Assembly: GCF_001643375.1 (NCBI RefSeq)
Contig: NZ_LSHB01000025.1
Span: forward strand, 36,677 to 100,676
Origin: Chryseobacterium sp. FP211-J200
GTDB lineage: Bacteria > Bacteroidota > Bacteroidia > Flavobacteriales > Weeksellaceae
DNA length: 64,000 bases
Direction: 5' to 3'
Of the stretch, positions 35,848-44,658 are shown in pieces. The notes below the pieces were generated by a model. It was not told the origin of the DNA. It made no database searches and saw only the letters and a list, made by a program, of their open reading frames with translations. Within the stretch, counting starts at the first letter, position 1, and the number at the start of each line of letters is the position of its first letter. The position numbers and the translations under genes are program-made.

Positions 35848-35986
35848 TGTAACAAAATATTACGTTAAGGTTAATTATTTGTTAACTTAATATAAGATAC
35901 TGAAAAACAGAATATTATAATTAAATAATTTTGATAAATTATAATAACGTATCAAAAATGTAACATCGATCTACAGAATTGTTACG
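35848..35986 (-). promoter_or_regulatory. TGTWACR boxes upstream of the fructan operon
   Basis: TGTAACA at 35848-35854, TGTAACA at 35959-35965 and TGTTACG at 35980-35986. The last two are inverted with centres 21 bases apart, two helical turns. The same box occurs at 39217-39223, 39259-39265 and 39433-39439, between the hybrid regulator and the DUF4960 gene. They may bind the AraC-type domain of the hybrid regulator at 36395-39160 (inference). Confidence 0.35.
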
Positions 35987-36063
35987 TGGTTTTTGGGAAT
36001 TTTTAGGAGTTTGAACGGATGTTGGTGTGGTTGAATTGACCGAAATCGGAACCTGACAAAATA

Positions 36064-36097
36064 AAAAAGCAACAACCCATCTTTGGTTATTGCTTTT
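36064..36097 (-). terminator. Hairpin downstream of the hybrid regulator gene
   Basis: AAAAGCAACAACC pairs with GGTTATTGCTTTT with one G-U pair; a T-rich tract follows on minus (plus AAAAAA upstream). It is placed to end the regulator transcript, beyond the palindromic element at 36183-36312. Confidence 0.5.
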
Positions 36098-36182
36098 AAA
36101 CTAAGTTCGATAATATTACAATGTTAGAAATTAATTTTGGCTACGCCGACCAATTCGTTAATTTCAAAAATTATTGGATATG

Positions 36183-36312
36183 AATAGCGTTGGGCTTCAG
36201 CCCGATTTGAAGTTTGTAATGTAGAATTGGCTTTAGCCGAAATTTATTATAAGCTTTAGCTAAAGTCAATTAATTTTTCTTAATTAAAAACGGGCTGAAG
36301 CCAGTTCCTATT
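36183..36312. repeat. Nested palindromic intergenic element (MITE/REP-like)
   Basis: Outer arms 36183-36207 (AATAGCGTTGGGCTTCAGCC ...) and 36286-36312 (... CGGGCTGAAGCCAGTTCCTA) are inverted copies. Inside them AATTGGCTTTAGC (36225-36237) is mirrored by GCTAAAGTCAATT (36259-36271). The whole can fold into a long cruciform of about 130 bases. It encodes nothing. It lies between the hybrid regulator stop and its hairpin terminator. Confidence 0.65.
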
Positions 36313-36394
36313 GATATTTCAGAGTATTTTTGTCAATCGGAATGAGTTTACATTTATCATATACATAAGATTCCAAACTTATTCCAAAAAAGTA

Positions 36395-39160
36395 TCACTC
36401 CTCTCCTGCACTTTTCCTGTAAACATTTGGGGAAACGCCAAACTTGTTTTTAAAAACGGTGGAGAAATAATTCGGGGAAGAGAAGCCTATTTTGTAAGCG
36501 ATTTCGGAAATGGTGAGTTCGGGGTTTTGAAGCATCGATTTTGCCTGTTCCAGTCGGATGTTGCTGATATAATCGCTCACATTCACATCAAACATTGCTT
36601 TAATCTTTCTGTAAAGCTGGATTCGTGAGATGTTAAGAAGGTCAGCGAGATTTTCAACGGAAAATTCGGCATTGTCGATATTGGCCTGGATAATTTGATT
36701 CAATTTATTAACAAAAGTCTGCTCTATACTTCCGAACGATTTGCTGTCCACAATTCTGCCAATATTGTTGGTATAATAATACCGAAGTTTCTCCCGATTA
36801 TAGAGTAATGCGCGCAAAGATTGAATGAGAATCGGGTAACTGAATGGTTTGGTAAGATAAAGATCGACGCCGGATTTCAGTCCCTGAAGATAAGATTCTT
36901 TATTGTCCAAAACTGTGAGTAAAATGACCGGAATATGCGATGTTCTGAGGTCATTTTTCAAGATTTCGCAGATTTCAAAACCATTTTTGTCGGGCAGATT
37001 GACATCGCAGACAATGATATCAGGAATTTCGTTTAAGGCTTTGTCAATGGCGTCTGTTCCGTCGGATGTTGTCACGTCAAATTCAGATTTCAGTTTATTG
37101 CTTAAGAAAAAGGATAAATCAGAATTGTCCTCAACTAACAGCAAAGAATAACGCTCGCCATCCATTGCTTGATCAGGCACAAAAACATCATCTTCTATTC
37201 CAGTCATAACGTCATTATTTAAAAGGGTCTCAGCCTTCAAAAGACTAGCTTCTTTTACCATTTGGTCTTCATTGAAATGTTTGTTTCCTTTGAAAAGACT
37301 GATGATAAACTCGGTTCCCTGGAAAGAGTGAACTTCAACACTGCCAAGATGCAGCTCAATGAACTGTCTGCTAAGATGCAATCCGATTCCAGAGCTGTTT
37401 TTACGGTTGTTGGAACCTTTGAAATAAGCTTCGAAGACATTGCCTATTTCTTTTTCCGGAATGCCGATGCCATTGTCTTTAAAACCTATCACCACCTGAT
37501 TTCCCTTCTCCTGAATTGATATTTCAATTTTACCATTGTCTGGTGTGAATTTGAAGGCATTGGACAACAGATTGAAATAAACCTTGTCCATCAGATTTCT
37601 GTCTATAAAAAGCTCAATATTTTTATTCGCTGCATTGATTTCAAATTTAATATTTCGCTTTCGGGCTTCATTCTCAAAGTCCCTGAAAATACCGAAAGTG
37701 AAGTCATATATGTTTGTTTTTGATACTCTTAGATTGAATGTCTTATTTTCTATCTTCCTAAAATCCAATAAATTATCTATTAAACGAAGTAGTCTGTTGG
37801 AATTTTTACTAATGAGTTCGATTTCATATGACGGTTTAGCTCCTTTCTGTATAATGCACTCCTTTAATGATTCCAAAGAACTCAGGATGAGTGTAAGGGG
37901 CGTTTTGAATTCGTGAGACATCCCTGTAAAAAAATTGACCCTTGTCTCATTACTTTCTTTGAGTTCGTTTGCGATCGTTTCAATCTGATTCCGTTGTATT
38001 GTCACTCTCTCATTGGTAAGTGTCAGCTGTTTATTTTTTATTTTAATGGCGTAGATCAGGTAGATCGCATAAGCGATAAGACAAAACATCAAAATCAATA
38101 AAACCACCGACCACCGGAATAATTCTCTTTGCGAGGAATAAAGGTCTGTCTGTTTTTTAACAGCGTGAACTTGGTTTTCGATAACACCTTGTTGTTCAAT
38201 AATTTTATCAAACTGATTGCGCATGATCTCAGCATTCAGCCTGTCGATGATGGTTGTATTAAGTTTGATTCTTTTGGGTGGCACTTGTCCACCATAAATT
38301 TTAATTGCAGTTTCAATTGCTTCTGTCCCACCTGTTGGATACAATAACGTAGCATTGAGTTTTCCGTCCAAAACCATTTGGATACCACCGTCTTTCGTAT
38401 TAAGACCGTCGACTCCGATAAATTTGATCTGATTTTCCAAGCCTGCATTTCTGGCGACCTGCCATGCTTTGGCAGCCAGTTCATCATTAAATGCAAAGAC
38501 ATAAAAATTTTGAGATCCCATTGAATCTATCGTCTTTCTGAATGCCTCAACAGGAAGTCCTTTAAAAACTTTTACAATTGCGGCATCAGGCGTTTCTCTT
38601 ATTAATGTTTCAAAACCAAGACTTCTTTCTATTGTAGGAGAAGAATTGTCATCACCTTTGATTTCAATAACTTTTTTAAAACTTTTCGAATCTGACAGAA
38701 TATAACTTGCCGCCTCTTTTCCAATTTCCTCATTGTCAGAACCTATATAAGTAACATAATCTGAAGAGTTTATTTTTCTGTCGACCAAAATTACCGGTAT
38801 TTTTCTACTGTAAGCTTTTTTCACTATGGGAACAATTGAATTCGGTTCTATGGGAGAAATAATGATCACATCTATATTCTGATCGATCATCTTATGGATG
38901 TCAGCGATCTGTTTTTTCACAGAACCTTCTGCTTTGGATATTGTCAATTGTACATTAGAATGCAGAGAAGCCTGAATTTCCATCGAGTGGTTCATTGCCT
39001 GTCGCCAAGGATGATTGCCCAGTCCTTGTGAAAATCCTATCACAATCTTATCAGACTTTTTGGACGAATCTTTACAAGCTGTCACCAAGATCAGCAAAAT
39101 AAATAATACTATGGAAACATTCCTCATTCCAAGCTTGTTATAATTTTTGTCTTTGTCCAT
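36395..39160 (-). CDS. Hybrid two-component regulator with periplasmic sugar-binding domain (fructan HTCS)
   Basis: The frame has 921 residues; Met12 (39127) is an equally good start because it begins the signal (LILVTACKDS). Residues about 40-325 are a LacI/RbsB-type periplasmic binding domain (IVIGFSQGLGNHPWRQAMNH; YIGSDNEEIGKEA). One membrane helix lies near 350. A histidine kinase follows with H-box FFTGMSHEFKTPLTLI and ATP motifs FKDNGIGIPEKE and SSGIGLHLSR. Next come a receiver domain (IIVCDVNLPDKNG) and a C-terminal AraC-type HTH. This architecture is that of the fructose-sensing regulator of the Bacteroides thetaiotaomicron fructan locus. It likely senses fructose and activates this locus. 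Confidence 0.92.
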   Translation of the reverse strand: MDKDKNYNKLGMRNVSIVLFILLILVTACKDSSKKSDKIVIGFSQGLGNHPWRQAMNHSMEIQASLHSNVQLTISKAEGSVKKQIADIHKMIDQNIDVIIISPIEPNSIVPIVKKAYSRKIPVILVDRKINSSDYVTYIGSDNEEIGKEAASYILSDSKSFKKVIEIKGDDNSSPTIERSLGFETLIRETPDAAIVKVFKGLPVEAFRKTIDSMGSQNFYVFAFNDELAAKAWQVARNAGLENQIKFIGVDGLNTKDGGIQMVLDGKLNATLLYPTGGTEAIETAIKIYGGQVPPKRIKLNTTIIDRLNAEIMRNQFDKIIEQQGVIENQVHAVKKQTDLYSSQRELFRWSVVLLILMFCLIAYAIYLIYAIKIKNKQLTLTNERVTIQRNQIETIANELKESNETRVNFFTGMSHEFKTPLTLILSSLESLKECIIQKGAKPSYEIELISKNSNRLLRLIDNLLDFRKIENKTFNLRVSKTNIYDFTFGIFRDFENEARKRNIKFEINAANKNIELFIDRNLMDKVYFNLLSNAFKFTPDNGKIEISIQEKGNQVVIGFKDNGIGIPEKEIGNVFEAYFKGSNNRKNSSGIGLHLSRQFIELHLGSVEVHSFQGTEFIISLFKGNKHFNEDQMVKEASLLKAETLLNNDVMTGIEDDVFVPDQAMDGERYSLLLVEDNSDLSFFLSNKLKSEFDVTTSDGTDAIDKALNEIPDIIVCDVNLPDKNGFEICEILKNDLRTSHIPVILLTVLDNKESYLQGLKSGVDLYLTKPFSYPILIQSLRALLYNREKLRYYYTNNIGRIVDSKSFGSIEQTFVNKLNQIIQANIDNAEFSVENLADLLNISRIQLYRKIKAMFDVNVSDYISNIRLEQAKSMLQNPELTISEIAYKIGFSSPNYFSTVFKNKFGVSPNVYRKSAGEE

Positions 39161-39216
39161 ATTAACGCAATATTAATAAAGATGTTTTAAACACACAATT
39201 TTTGGTCATGGTATTT

Positions 39217-39439
39217 TGTAACAACTACCCAAGTATTTTTTTAATAACAGAATCAGCTTGTTACAATTTTAAACATTGTGTAGCATAAGCGTACAAATCC
39301 TGTAAAAATTCAATTTCATAACAATTAAAACTGCAATAAAATGAATGTAGATGCGAGTTTATGACAACGATAACAAAAACACATCATTTTGATTAATAAT
39401 TGAAACACAAGATTTGGCTTTGAAGATACATTTGTTACG
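39217..39439. promoter_or_regulatory. TGTWACR boxes in the divergent regulator/DUF4960 region
   Basis: TGTAACA (39217-39223), TGTTACA (39259-39265; centres 42 bases apart, inverted) and TGTTACG (39433-39439) lie in the 335-base gap between the HTCS gene and the DUF4960 gene. The spacing is a multiple of the helical turn, as for the pair at 35959-35986. No gene is seen in the gap. Confidence 0.35.
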
Positions 39440-39495
39440 ATCAGACACGAAATGATCTGAAAGAAATCTGAACAATTACTTAACTAATCAAAATT

Positions 39496-40748
39496 ATGAG
39501 AAAACTTTATCTTGGTCTTTTAGCAGGACTTGTCATTGCGAATTTTAATGCGCAAACAAAAAAAATTGCTTTTATCGGACAGGCAGATGTTTACAGCAAT
39601 AACATTCCGACTGCAAATGACGGATTGGTATATGATGATGACAGAGCTGCAGCCGTATGGTTTATGGACACCTTTATTCCTAAATATTCCGGAAACGTAT
39701 CGGGCAGTTATTTTTCCTTCCAGGATGTGGCGGAAGGTGCGGACATCAGCAGTTATGACGTCGTCTGGATACAAAGTGACGGCGCAACATTTACCGAACG
39801 CCTGAATGAGTGGCCACGTGGAACAGTAGAAGGCAATGGAGACAAACATTGTATTCTCAGAGAAAACGGATTCGAATGGAATGGCCAGTGCACCCAGCTG
39901 GAAGATGACTTTATCTGGAAAATCAAACAATTTTACAAATCGGGAAAAAAACTATTTCTGGGTAATTTTGTAGGAAAAGGGCTTGAAGTTTTAGGCGTTT
40001 TTGATGGACTTTCCAATCCTTGGGAGTACAGACCCAATCAGTCATTTGGCGACACGGCAGCAAATCCTTCCAATTCATCAGGAGCTTGGGGACGAATTGG
40101 GGCAGTCAGGGATTATCAATCTTACTATCAGGAATTAGCACAACTTCCGCAACCTGCACTAACTCTTCAATTAACATCGAATTTCTTGGTGCAGGAACTG
40201 AAAAGAAAAACAGGGCTTTACAGTACAATCTTAAATGGGGCAGGATTTTCGATGATGCAGGAGGAAGCACTTCAAGTCTCGCACAAAGAAGGCAGCAGTT
40301 CCAGACTACTTTAAATGCAGAAGTGCTTTTGCAAAACTGTGACGGAACAGAGATTCAATGGGCAAAATTCAACCCAAGAAATTCCAGTGACGGAACCGTT
40401 GTCTGGTATGGCGCAGGCATCTATGACTGGTACGCTCCCGGAGGTAACAATGAAAATGTAAAAAAACTTACCGAAAACACGTTGCTTTATTTAGCAGACA
40501 AAGAATCGCTGCTTGCCACAAAGGAAATAAAAGGAGTGAAAGTCAGTATTTTTCCAAATCCTGTTTCATCGGTTCTGAATATCGAGGCAGCACACCAAGT
40601 ATCCAGTGAGATTTATGATATGAGTGGAAGAATTGTTATTATTTCTGATTCGAAATCCATTGACGTTGAAAAATTAGTACCTGGAAATTACTCTATAAAG
40701 ATCAAGGAAGGTTCTTCTTTTAAAATTCTAAAATTCATCAAAAGATAG
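39496..40748 (+). pseudogene. DUF4960 secreted protein with T9SS sorting domain, frameshifted
   Basis: Frame one from 39496 encodes a signal peptide (LAGLVIANFNAQ) and the first half of DUF4960 (IQSDGATFTERLNEWPRGTV; ILRENGFEWNGQC). At the G4 run 40088-40091 the frame is lost. The other frame continues DUF4960 (TNWGSQGLSILLSGISTTSA; GTVVWYGAGIYDWYAPGG) and ends in a type A sorting domain (VSIFPNPVSSVLNIE ... SFKILKFIKR) at 40748. One more G would give a single protein of about 417 residues. DUF4960 proteins occur in fructan loci and are thought to bind sugar at the surface. As read, the first ORF ends at 40314 and lacks the sorting signal. Confidence 0.8.
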
Positions 40749-40881
40749 GTTGATGCTCTACCCTACCGTTCAGTCAATATTTTTAAAATAAAAAAAGAGC
40801 TGAAAATAGGTGTTTATATTTAAAAAACTAATTTTATAATCAGTTAAGTGCCAGCAAAGCCGTGTTGGTCACTATAAGACA

Positions 40882-40915
40882 ATGGCGTCACTTTAGAACA
40901 TGTGGCGCCATTTTT
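40882..40915 (+). terminator. Terminator after the DUF4960 gene
   Basis: ATGGCGTCAC (40882-40891) pairs with GTGGCGCCAT (40902-40911), ten pairs with one G-U, followed by TTTTT. It is a well-formed intrinsic terminator. Confidence 0.75.
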
Positions 40916-41123
40916 ATTTATTTGAAAAACAGAATTATTCAAATTAATAGTCTTCAATTTCTTTAAGAATCCAATGAAATCCAACCTTTTAATGCATCAA
41001 TATTACCATCAATTTCGCTGGGATTTTTGTCTAAATGAGCAAATGCAAGCAAACAATCATTCATTGGATATGATGTTGTTTCAACAATTATTATTTTTTA
41101 AGATTGATTTGGTTTCAGTAAAG
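40916..41123. other. Intergenic stretch with a possible minus-strand gene fragment
   Basis: A minus-strand frame at 40963-41064 could encode about 33 residues (MNDCLLAFAHLDKNPSEIDG ...). It has a natural-looking composition but no start context and no family that I know. It may be the tail of a lost gene. Otherwise the stretch is AT-rich with no feature seen. Confidence 0.25.
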
Positions 41124-41768
41124 TTAAATATCATTTAAAACCCTCAAAACATTATCAATATCTTGCAATAAATGGTTTGAATAAAGTCCTGTCGAGGTCA
41201 GCTTGATGAAGTTTTCCTTAATGAGGACACTGCGTCTTTCCTTCCCTTTTATGGTAGGTAAATTGGAAACCAGTTCTCCAGCAATGAGACTCAAGAGTGC
41301 ATTTAACAAAGAATGAATGCTCTTTTGAAGATAGTGATTGGTATTTTGTAATTGTACTTTTTCAATGAAATCCATTAGGATGATCATTTGCTGAAAAAAA
41401 ACAGAATCCCGCTGAATCAAAGACGGATTGTTAAACTTATTTTCTAAAACCTGAAGCACTTCTTTATCAATCAATGAAGGATCAAAGCTGATCATCCATC
41501 CTTTCGGATCTTGGACTTCTGTCACGTGATGAACCTGCTCTGGAAATACAAAAAGTAACGCTGGCGCTACAAATTCAATCGTTTCGAAATCGATATTCAA
41601 TTTAAATTCTCCACTTACAGCTAGCATCAATTGACAATGATCATCACGGTGCGGCTTGGAAACATCGTGTTCTTCCGCTTCCCTACCTTCCATATTTACA
41701 ATGACGATTCCTGCTTTTGCCTGCGACGAAAGTTCAAATTGTTTGATGAGATGGCTTTGATTTTTCAA
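41124..41768 (-). pseudogene. AraC-type regulator lacking its DNA-binding domain
   Basis: The protein has 214 residues. Residues 1-120 are a cupin-like sensor domain (PHRDDHCQLMLAVSGEFKLN; APALLFVFPEQVHHVTEV), and a helical linker follows (SLLNALLSLIAGE). Where AraC proteins continue into two helix-turn-helix motifs, this one ends with GLYSNHLLQDIDNVLRVLND. The usual length is about 290 residues. It is thus probably a truncated, non-binding remnant, though a stand-alone sensor or dominant-negative role cannot be excluded. A palindrome shared with the tssD promoter lies upstream at 41935-41949. Confidence 0.65.
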
Positions 41769-42454
41769 GATCGATAAATGTAGAACTATCTTGACTAATT
41801 ATAATATACATTGTATAAATTTTTATTAAATGGCTTGTAAGCTGTACACAAGATTTTATTCTCAAGCAAAACTCAAAATAAAAAGGAATGCTAATATCAA
41901 ACATTTACGACTGAGTATAAAAAAACGAAACATCGTAGAATTACTACACTAATTAAAATAATTAATTACCGAACAATTAGGAGAATTGAGTTTTTAAAAT
42001 TTATAATAGAAAAAACGCTTAATTTCAAAAAAAATGTTTGTGGAAGCAAATATACTACTAGTGAAAATTTAGTGGATTTTTGCATTCAAAATTAAAGAGA
42101 TTTCAGAAAAGAAAGATCAAAATGAGAAAACGATATGATACGAAAGGTGCACAAAGTATAGCCGAGGTAGATATTGACAAGGCCAATTTATCTAACCAAT
42201 TTTCACATAAACTAAAACATTAATTACGGGCAGGATACGATTACAAAGGCATTGAAATTGTAGAGACTTTTTTAAAGCTCACAACTTATAAAACCAATCT
42301 TTATAAAGTAACGAGCTTAATATTAAACAAATTTGAATGACACACAATAGGTTTCGGATTTTAAACAGAATTCCTTTTGGCAGGCAAATCAATATTCGAT
42401 TGAGAAAAAATATGCTATACCGTTGGAATGATCAATCAAATTAGTACTAGATTT
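41769..42454. other. Long non-coding stretch with possible gene remnants
   Basis: No intact gene is seen. GTAGAATTACTAC with a following ACT lies at 41935-41949. From ATG at 42122 a frame runs MRKRYDTKGAQSIAEVDIDK to a TAA at 42221-42223. It then continues without break as LRAGYDYKGIEIVETFLKLT to a TGA near 42338-42340. Together this looks like a 72-codon gene with an internal stop. I do not recognise it. Confidence 0.3.
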
Positions 42455-42943
42455 ATGAAAAGAATATTTTTTTTAATTACAATTATCATCTTGAACAGTT
42501 GCGTACAGGAAAACAAAACAGTTCCAACGCCTAAAATACAAACTGTAGAGAAAAATGACAATCGTGAAGAGGCTGTCAAGATGCTCAAAGATTTTTATCT
42601 CAATTTTTATAGTGCTGATGAGCCTCTCAATCAAAATAAACAGATGAAGGATTTTGTTTCTGATAGAGTTTTGAAACGCATCGATAGTTTAAGCAGTGAC
42701 CCCGAAAGCCTAATTCTGGATTATGACCCATTTATAAAAGGTCAGGATTACAATGGTGAAGTGATCAAAAGATCATTGAAAATCGAAGCTCTGAAAAATG
42801 ATGATGAATACAGGGTAAGTTTTTTACAATTTGGTGAAAAAGATGAGTTAAGAACAAACATTGATCTTGTAGTTAGGAAAAACGGTGCTGGGAAATTTTT
42901 GATAGATGCTATTCTAAACGATGAGCATCTGAATTTTAAATAA
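42455..42943 (+). CDS. DUF3828 lipoprotein
   Basis: The protein has 162 residues from ATG at 42455; the ATG nine codons earlier lies before the signal and is less likely. The lipobox is ILNSCVQ. The body (AVKMLKDFYLNFYSADEPL; SDPESLILDYDPFIKGQDY) matches the DUF3828 family of small periplasmic proteins, whose role is unknown. It precedes another lipoprotein gene by 8 bases and lies near tssD, so a link to the secretion system is possible but only by position. Confidence 0.7.
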   Translation: MKRIFFLITIIILNSCVQENKTVPTPKIQTVEKNDNREEAVKMLKDFYLNFYSADEPLNQNKQMKDFVSDRVLKRIDSLSSDPESLILDYDPFIKGQDYNGEVIKRSLKIEALKNDDEYRVSFLQFGEKDELRTNIDLVVRKNGAGKFLIDAILNDEHLNFK

Positions 42944-42951
42944 AGTTTGAT

Positions 42952-43821
42952 ATGAAATATTTGATAATTGTACTTCTTGGTCTTATTCTAAACTCTTGCG
43001 AAAAATCAGAAAAAGAAAAATCCACTGTAAGTTCCGAACAACAATCGAAAAGTATCATTCCAGATGCTGACGGATCAAATCAAAATTGTAAAGTTCTGAC
43101 CAAAGACAAAGACCTGATATTGAACTGCGGAAGAAAACAAATTGTTTATAAAAACCTCATCGTAAATGAGATGTCAATTTCTACAGAATTGATTCAAAAT
43201 GAAAACCATTCTTTCTCATTATTGTATGAACTAAATGCGTCTGCAACGAAGATGAAGGAAAAATATGACTTTATCTACTCCGATCAAGGAATCACTTTGG
43301 TGGATAAGGAAATCATGAAATTTGGGCAAGAAGGATTGATGATCAATCGAATTTATGTCGAAGATTTTGACATGTCCAACAAAACCTATGACGATCTGCA
43401 GTCATTGGGCTCAGAACTTCCTGATAATTTTGAATTGACCAAATCTTCCATGTCCATTTATGACTCCAAAAAGACACTTTTCGCAACCCAGGATTTCCAG
43501 TCGACTATAGAAAATATTTTTATCGAATATCCAGACGTAGGACAAAGTGAGATCAAAATAATAAATGTAGAATCAGCTAACAATCAGGCTTTTGCTCTGG
43601 AGAAGATTGGCGCTAATGAAGAATCGAAAACTTTACTTGAGGAAATCACCCGTCAATTTCCAAACAGAATTGTGGCTTACCTTAATTTAGGAGATGTCTA
43701 TTGGAAACTTAATGAAAAAGATAAGGCGAAGGAAAATTACATTCAATATATTTCATTGATTAAAACTCAGAAAAAGGATCTGTCAAAAATTCCAAAACGG
43801 GTTTATGATAGAACTAATTAA
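42952..43821 (+). CDS. Lipoprotein with C-terminal TPR-like helices
   Basis: The protein has 289 residues with a lipobox (LILNSCEK). The central region is not recognised. The last 80 residues contain about two TPR-like helix pairs (QAFALEKIGANEESKTLLEE; IVAYLNLGDVYWKLNEKDKA), suggesting protein contacts. It forms a two-gene unit with the DUF3828 gene. Function is unknown. Confidence 0.6.
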   Translation: MKYLIIVLLGLILNSCEKSEKEKSTVSSEQQSKSIIPDADGSNQNCKVLTKDKDLILNCGRKQIVYKNLIVNEMSISTELIQNENHSFSLLYELNASATKMKEKYDFIYSDQGITLVDKEIMKFGQEGLMINRIYVEDFDMSNKTYDDLQSLGSELPDNFELTKSSMSIYDSKKTLFATQDFQSTIENIFIEYPDVGQSEIKIINVESANNQAFALEKIGANEESKTLLEEITRQFPNRIVAYLNLGDVYWKLNEKDKAKENYIQYISLIKTQKKDLSKIPKRVYDRTN

Positions 43822-43828
43822 AACAAAA

Positions 43829-43870
43829 AGTCCTGATGAAAATTACCTAACGGAAATCTTTATCAGGACT
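43829..43870 (+). terminator. Inverted repeat after the lipoprotein pair
   Basis: AGTCCTGAT (43829-43837) and ATCAGGACT (43862-43870) are perfect mirror images around a 24-base loop, close to the stop codon at 43821. The loop is long for an intrinsic terminator, and the T-run after it is weak. Confidence 0.45.
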
Positions 43871-43911
43871 ATTAACTTTTATTTTTCTAAGAAGCAGTAA
43901 TGATTTTGAGA

Positions 43912-44319
43912 TTATTTTGCTCCCGGCCAAACGCCATCGTAAGCAGAGTTACCGTAGTCGATCTTCTCTGCACTTACTACGAAACTGATGAACATATTAT
44001 CTTCATTCAAAGCATCATAGTCAACTTCATGTTGAATCACATATCCATTTTCCCATTTCAAAGTTGTCAAAGTACCTTCTTCATGAGATTTGTTGAACGT
44101 CACTTCACCATTTGTAGGTTTGTATTTTCCGTTCAGTAAGCTTTCCAAGATGCCTGAATCTTCTGTGGCTTCCACGGTGATCTTGATCAACGCATTTGAT
44201 GGGTCCGATGCTACTCTACCCGATACATCAGTGGTTCTTGATACACCATAATTAAGTTTAAGGATCTTTTGCTCTGCTCCGCCGTTGAATTTTAAAACGG
44301 CTCTTGAATTGTTTGCCAT
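43912..44319 (-). CDS. tssD: Type VI secretion tube protein TssD (Hcp-like, Bacteroidota class)
   Basis: The protein has 135 residues. The conserved pattern of Bacteroidota TssD is seen: NYGVSRTTDVSGRVASDPSN, IKITVEATEDSGILESLLNG, the tube-facing FNKSHEEGTLTTLKWENGYV and the C-terminal ISFVVSAEKIDYGNSAYDG. It would stack as hexamer rings in the contractile needle or travel with effectors. No sheath, baseplate or membrane genes are in the window, so it is an orphan copy here. Its promoter shares a palindrome with the DUF4280 effector operon. Confidence 0.88.
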   Translation of the reverse strand: MANNSRAVLKFNGGAEQKILKLNYGVSRTTDVSGRVASDPSNALIKITVEATEDSGILESLLNGKYKPTNGEVTFNKSHEEGTLTTLKWENGYVIQHEVDYDALNEDNMFISFVVSAEKIDYGNSAYDGVWPGAK

Positions 44320-44374
44320 GATTTCTAAAATTTTATTTGTTAATAAATGATTTGTTTTCTTGTTTTTGATAAAC

Positions 44375-44424
44375 CAAAGATAGAACCACCAATTTATTTT
44401 TTCAATAGTAAAATTACTACACTT
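44375..44424 (-). promoter_or_regulatory. tssD promoter with upstream palindrome
   Basis: On minus, TTG (plus 44403-44405), 20 bases, then TATCTTTG (plus 44375-44382): a full Bacteroidota promoter. Abutting the -33 element is TAGTAAAATTACTACACTT (44406-44424), which matches the palindrome before the DUF4280 gene and the one at 41935. A regulator bound there could act on RNA polymerase directly. Confidence 0.6.
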
Positions 44425-44581
44425 TTATAAAATTTAAAAAAGCCAACCTCACACATAATCAACTGGCAATTAGCAAACAAACAAAGCCATCTACATCGAA
44501 ATAAGTTCTTGGTATTTTAGATTATTAAAGATTTAATTAAGCTCAATATTATTAAAATTAATCTCTTTAGGATTGTTAAAA

Positions 44582-44616
44582 AAAAGAAGCAACACTTTTA
44601 TAATGTTGCTTCTTTT
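44582..44616 (-). terminator. Terminator of the pentose phosphate operon
   Basis: AAAAGAAGCAACA (44582-44594) pairs with TGTTGCTTCTTTT (44604-44616). On minus a further T-run follows, a strong intrinsic terminator after pgl. The rest of 44425-44658 shows no gene. Confidence 0.75.
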
Positions 44617-44658
44617 GAGATTATTATTGCTAATCAATTCAAATTTCAAAAAGTGAAT

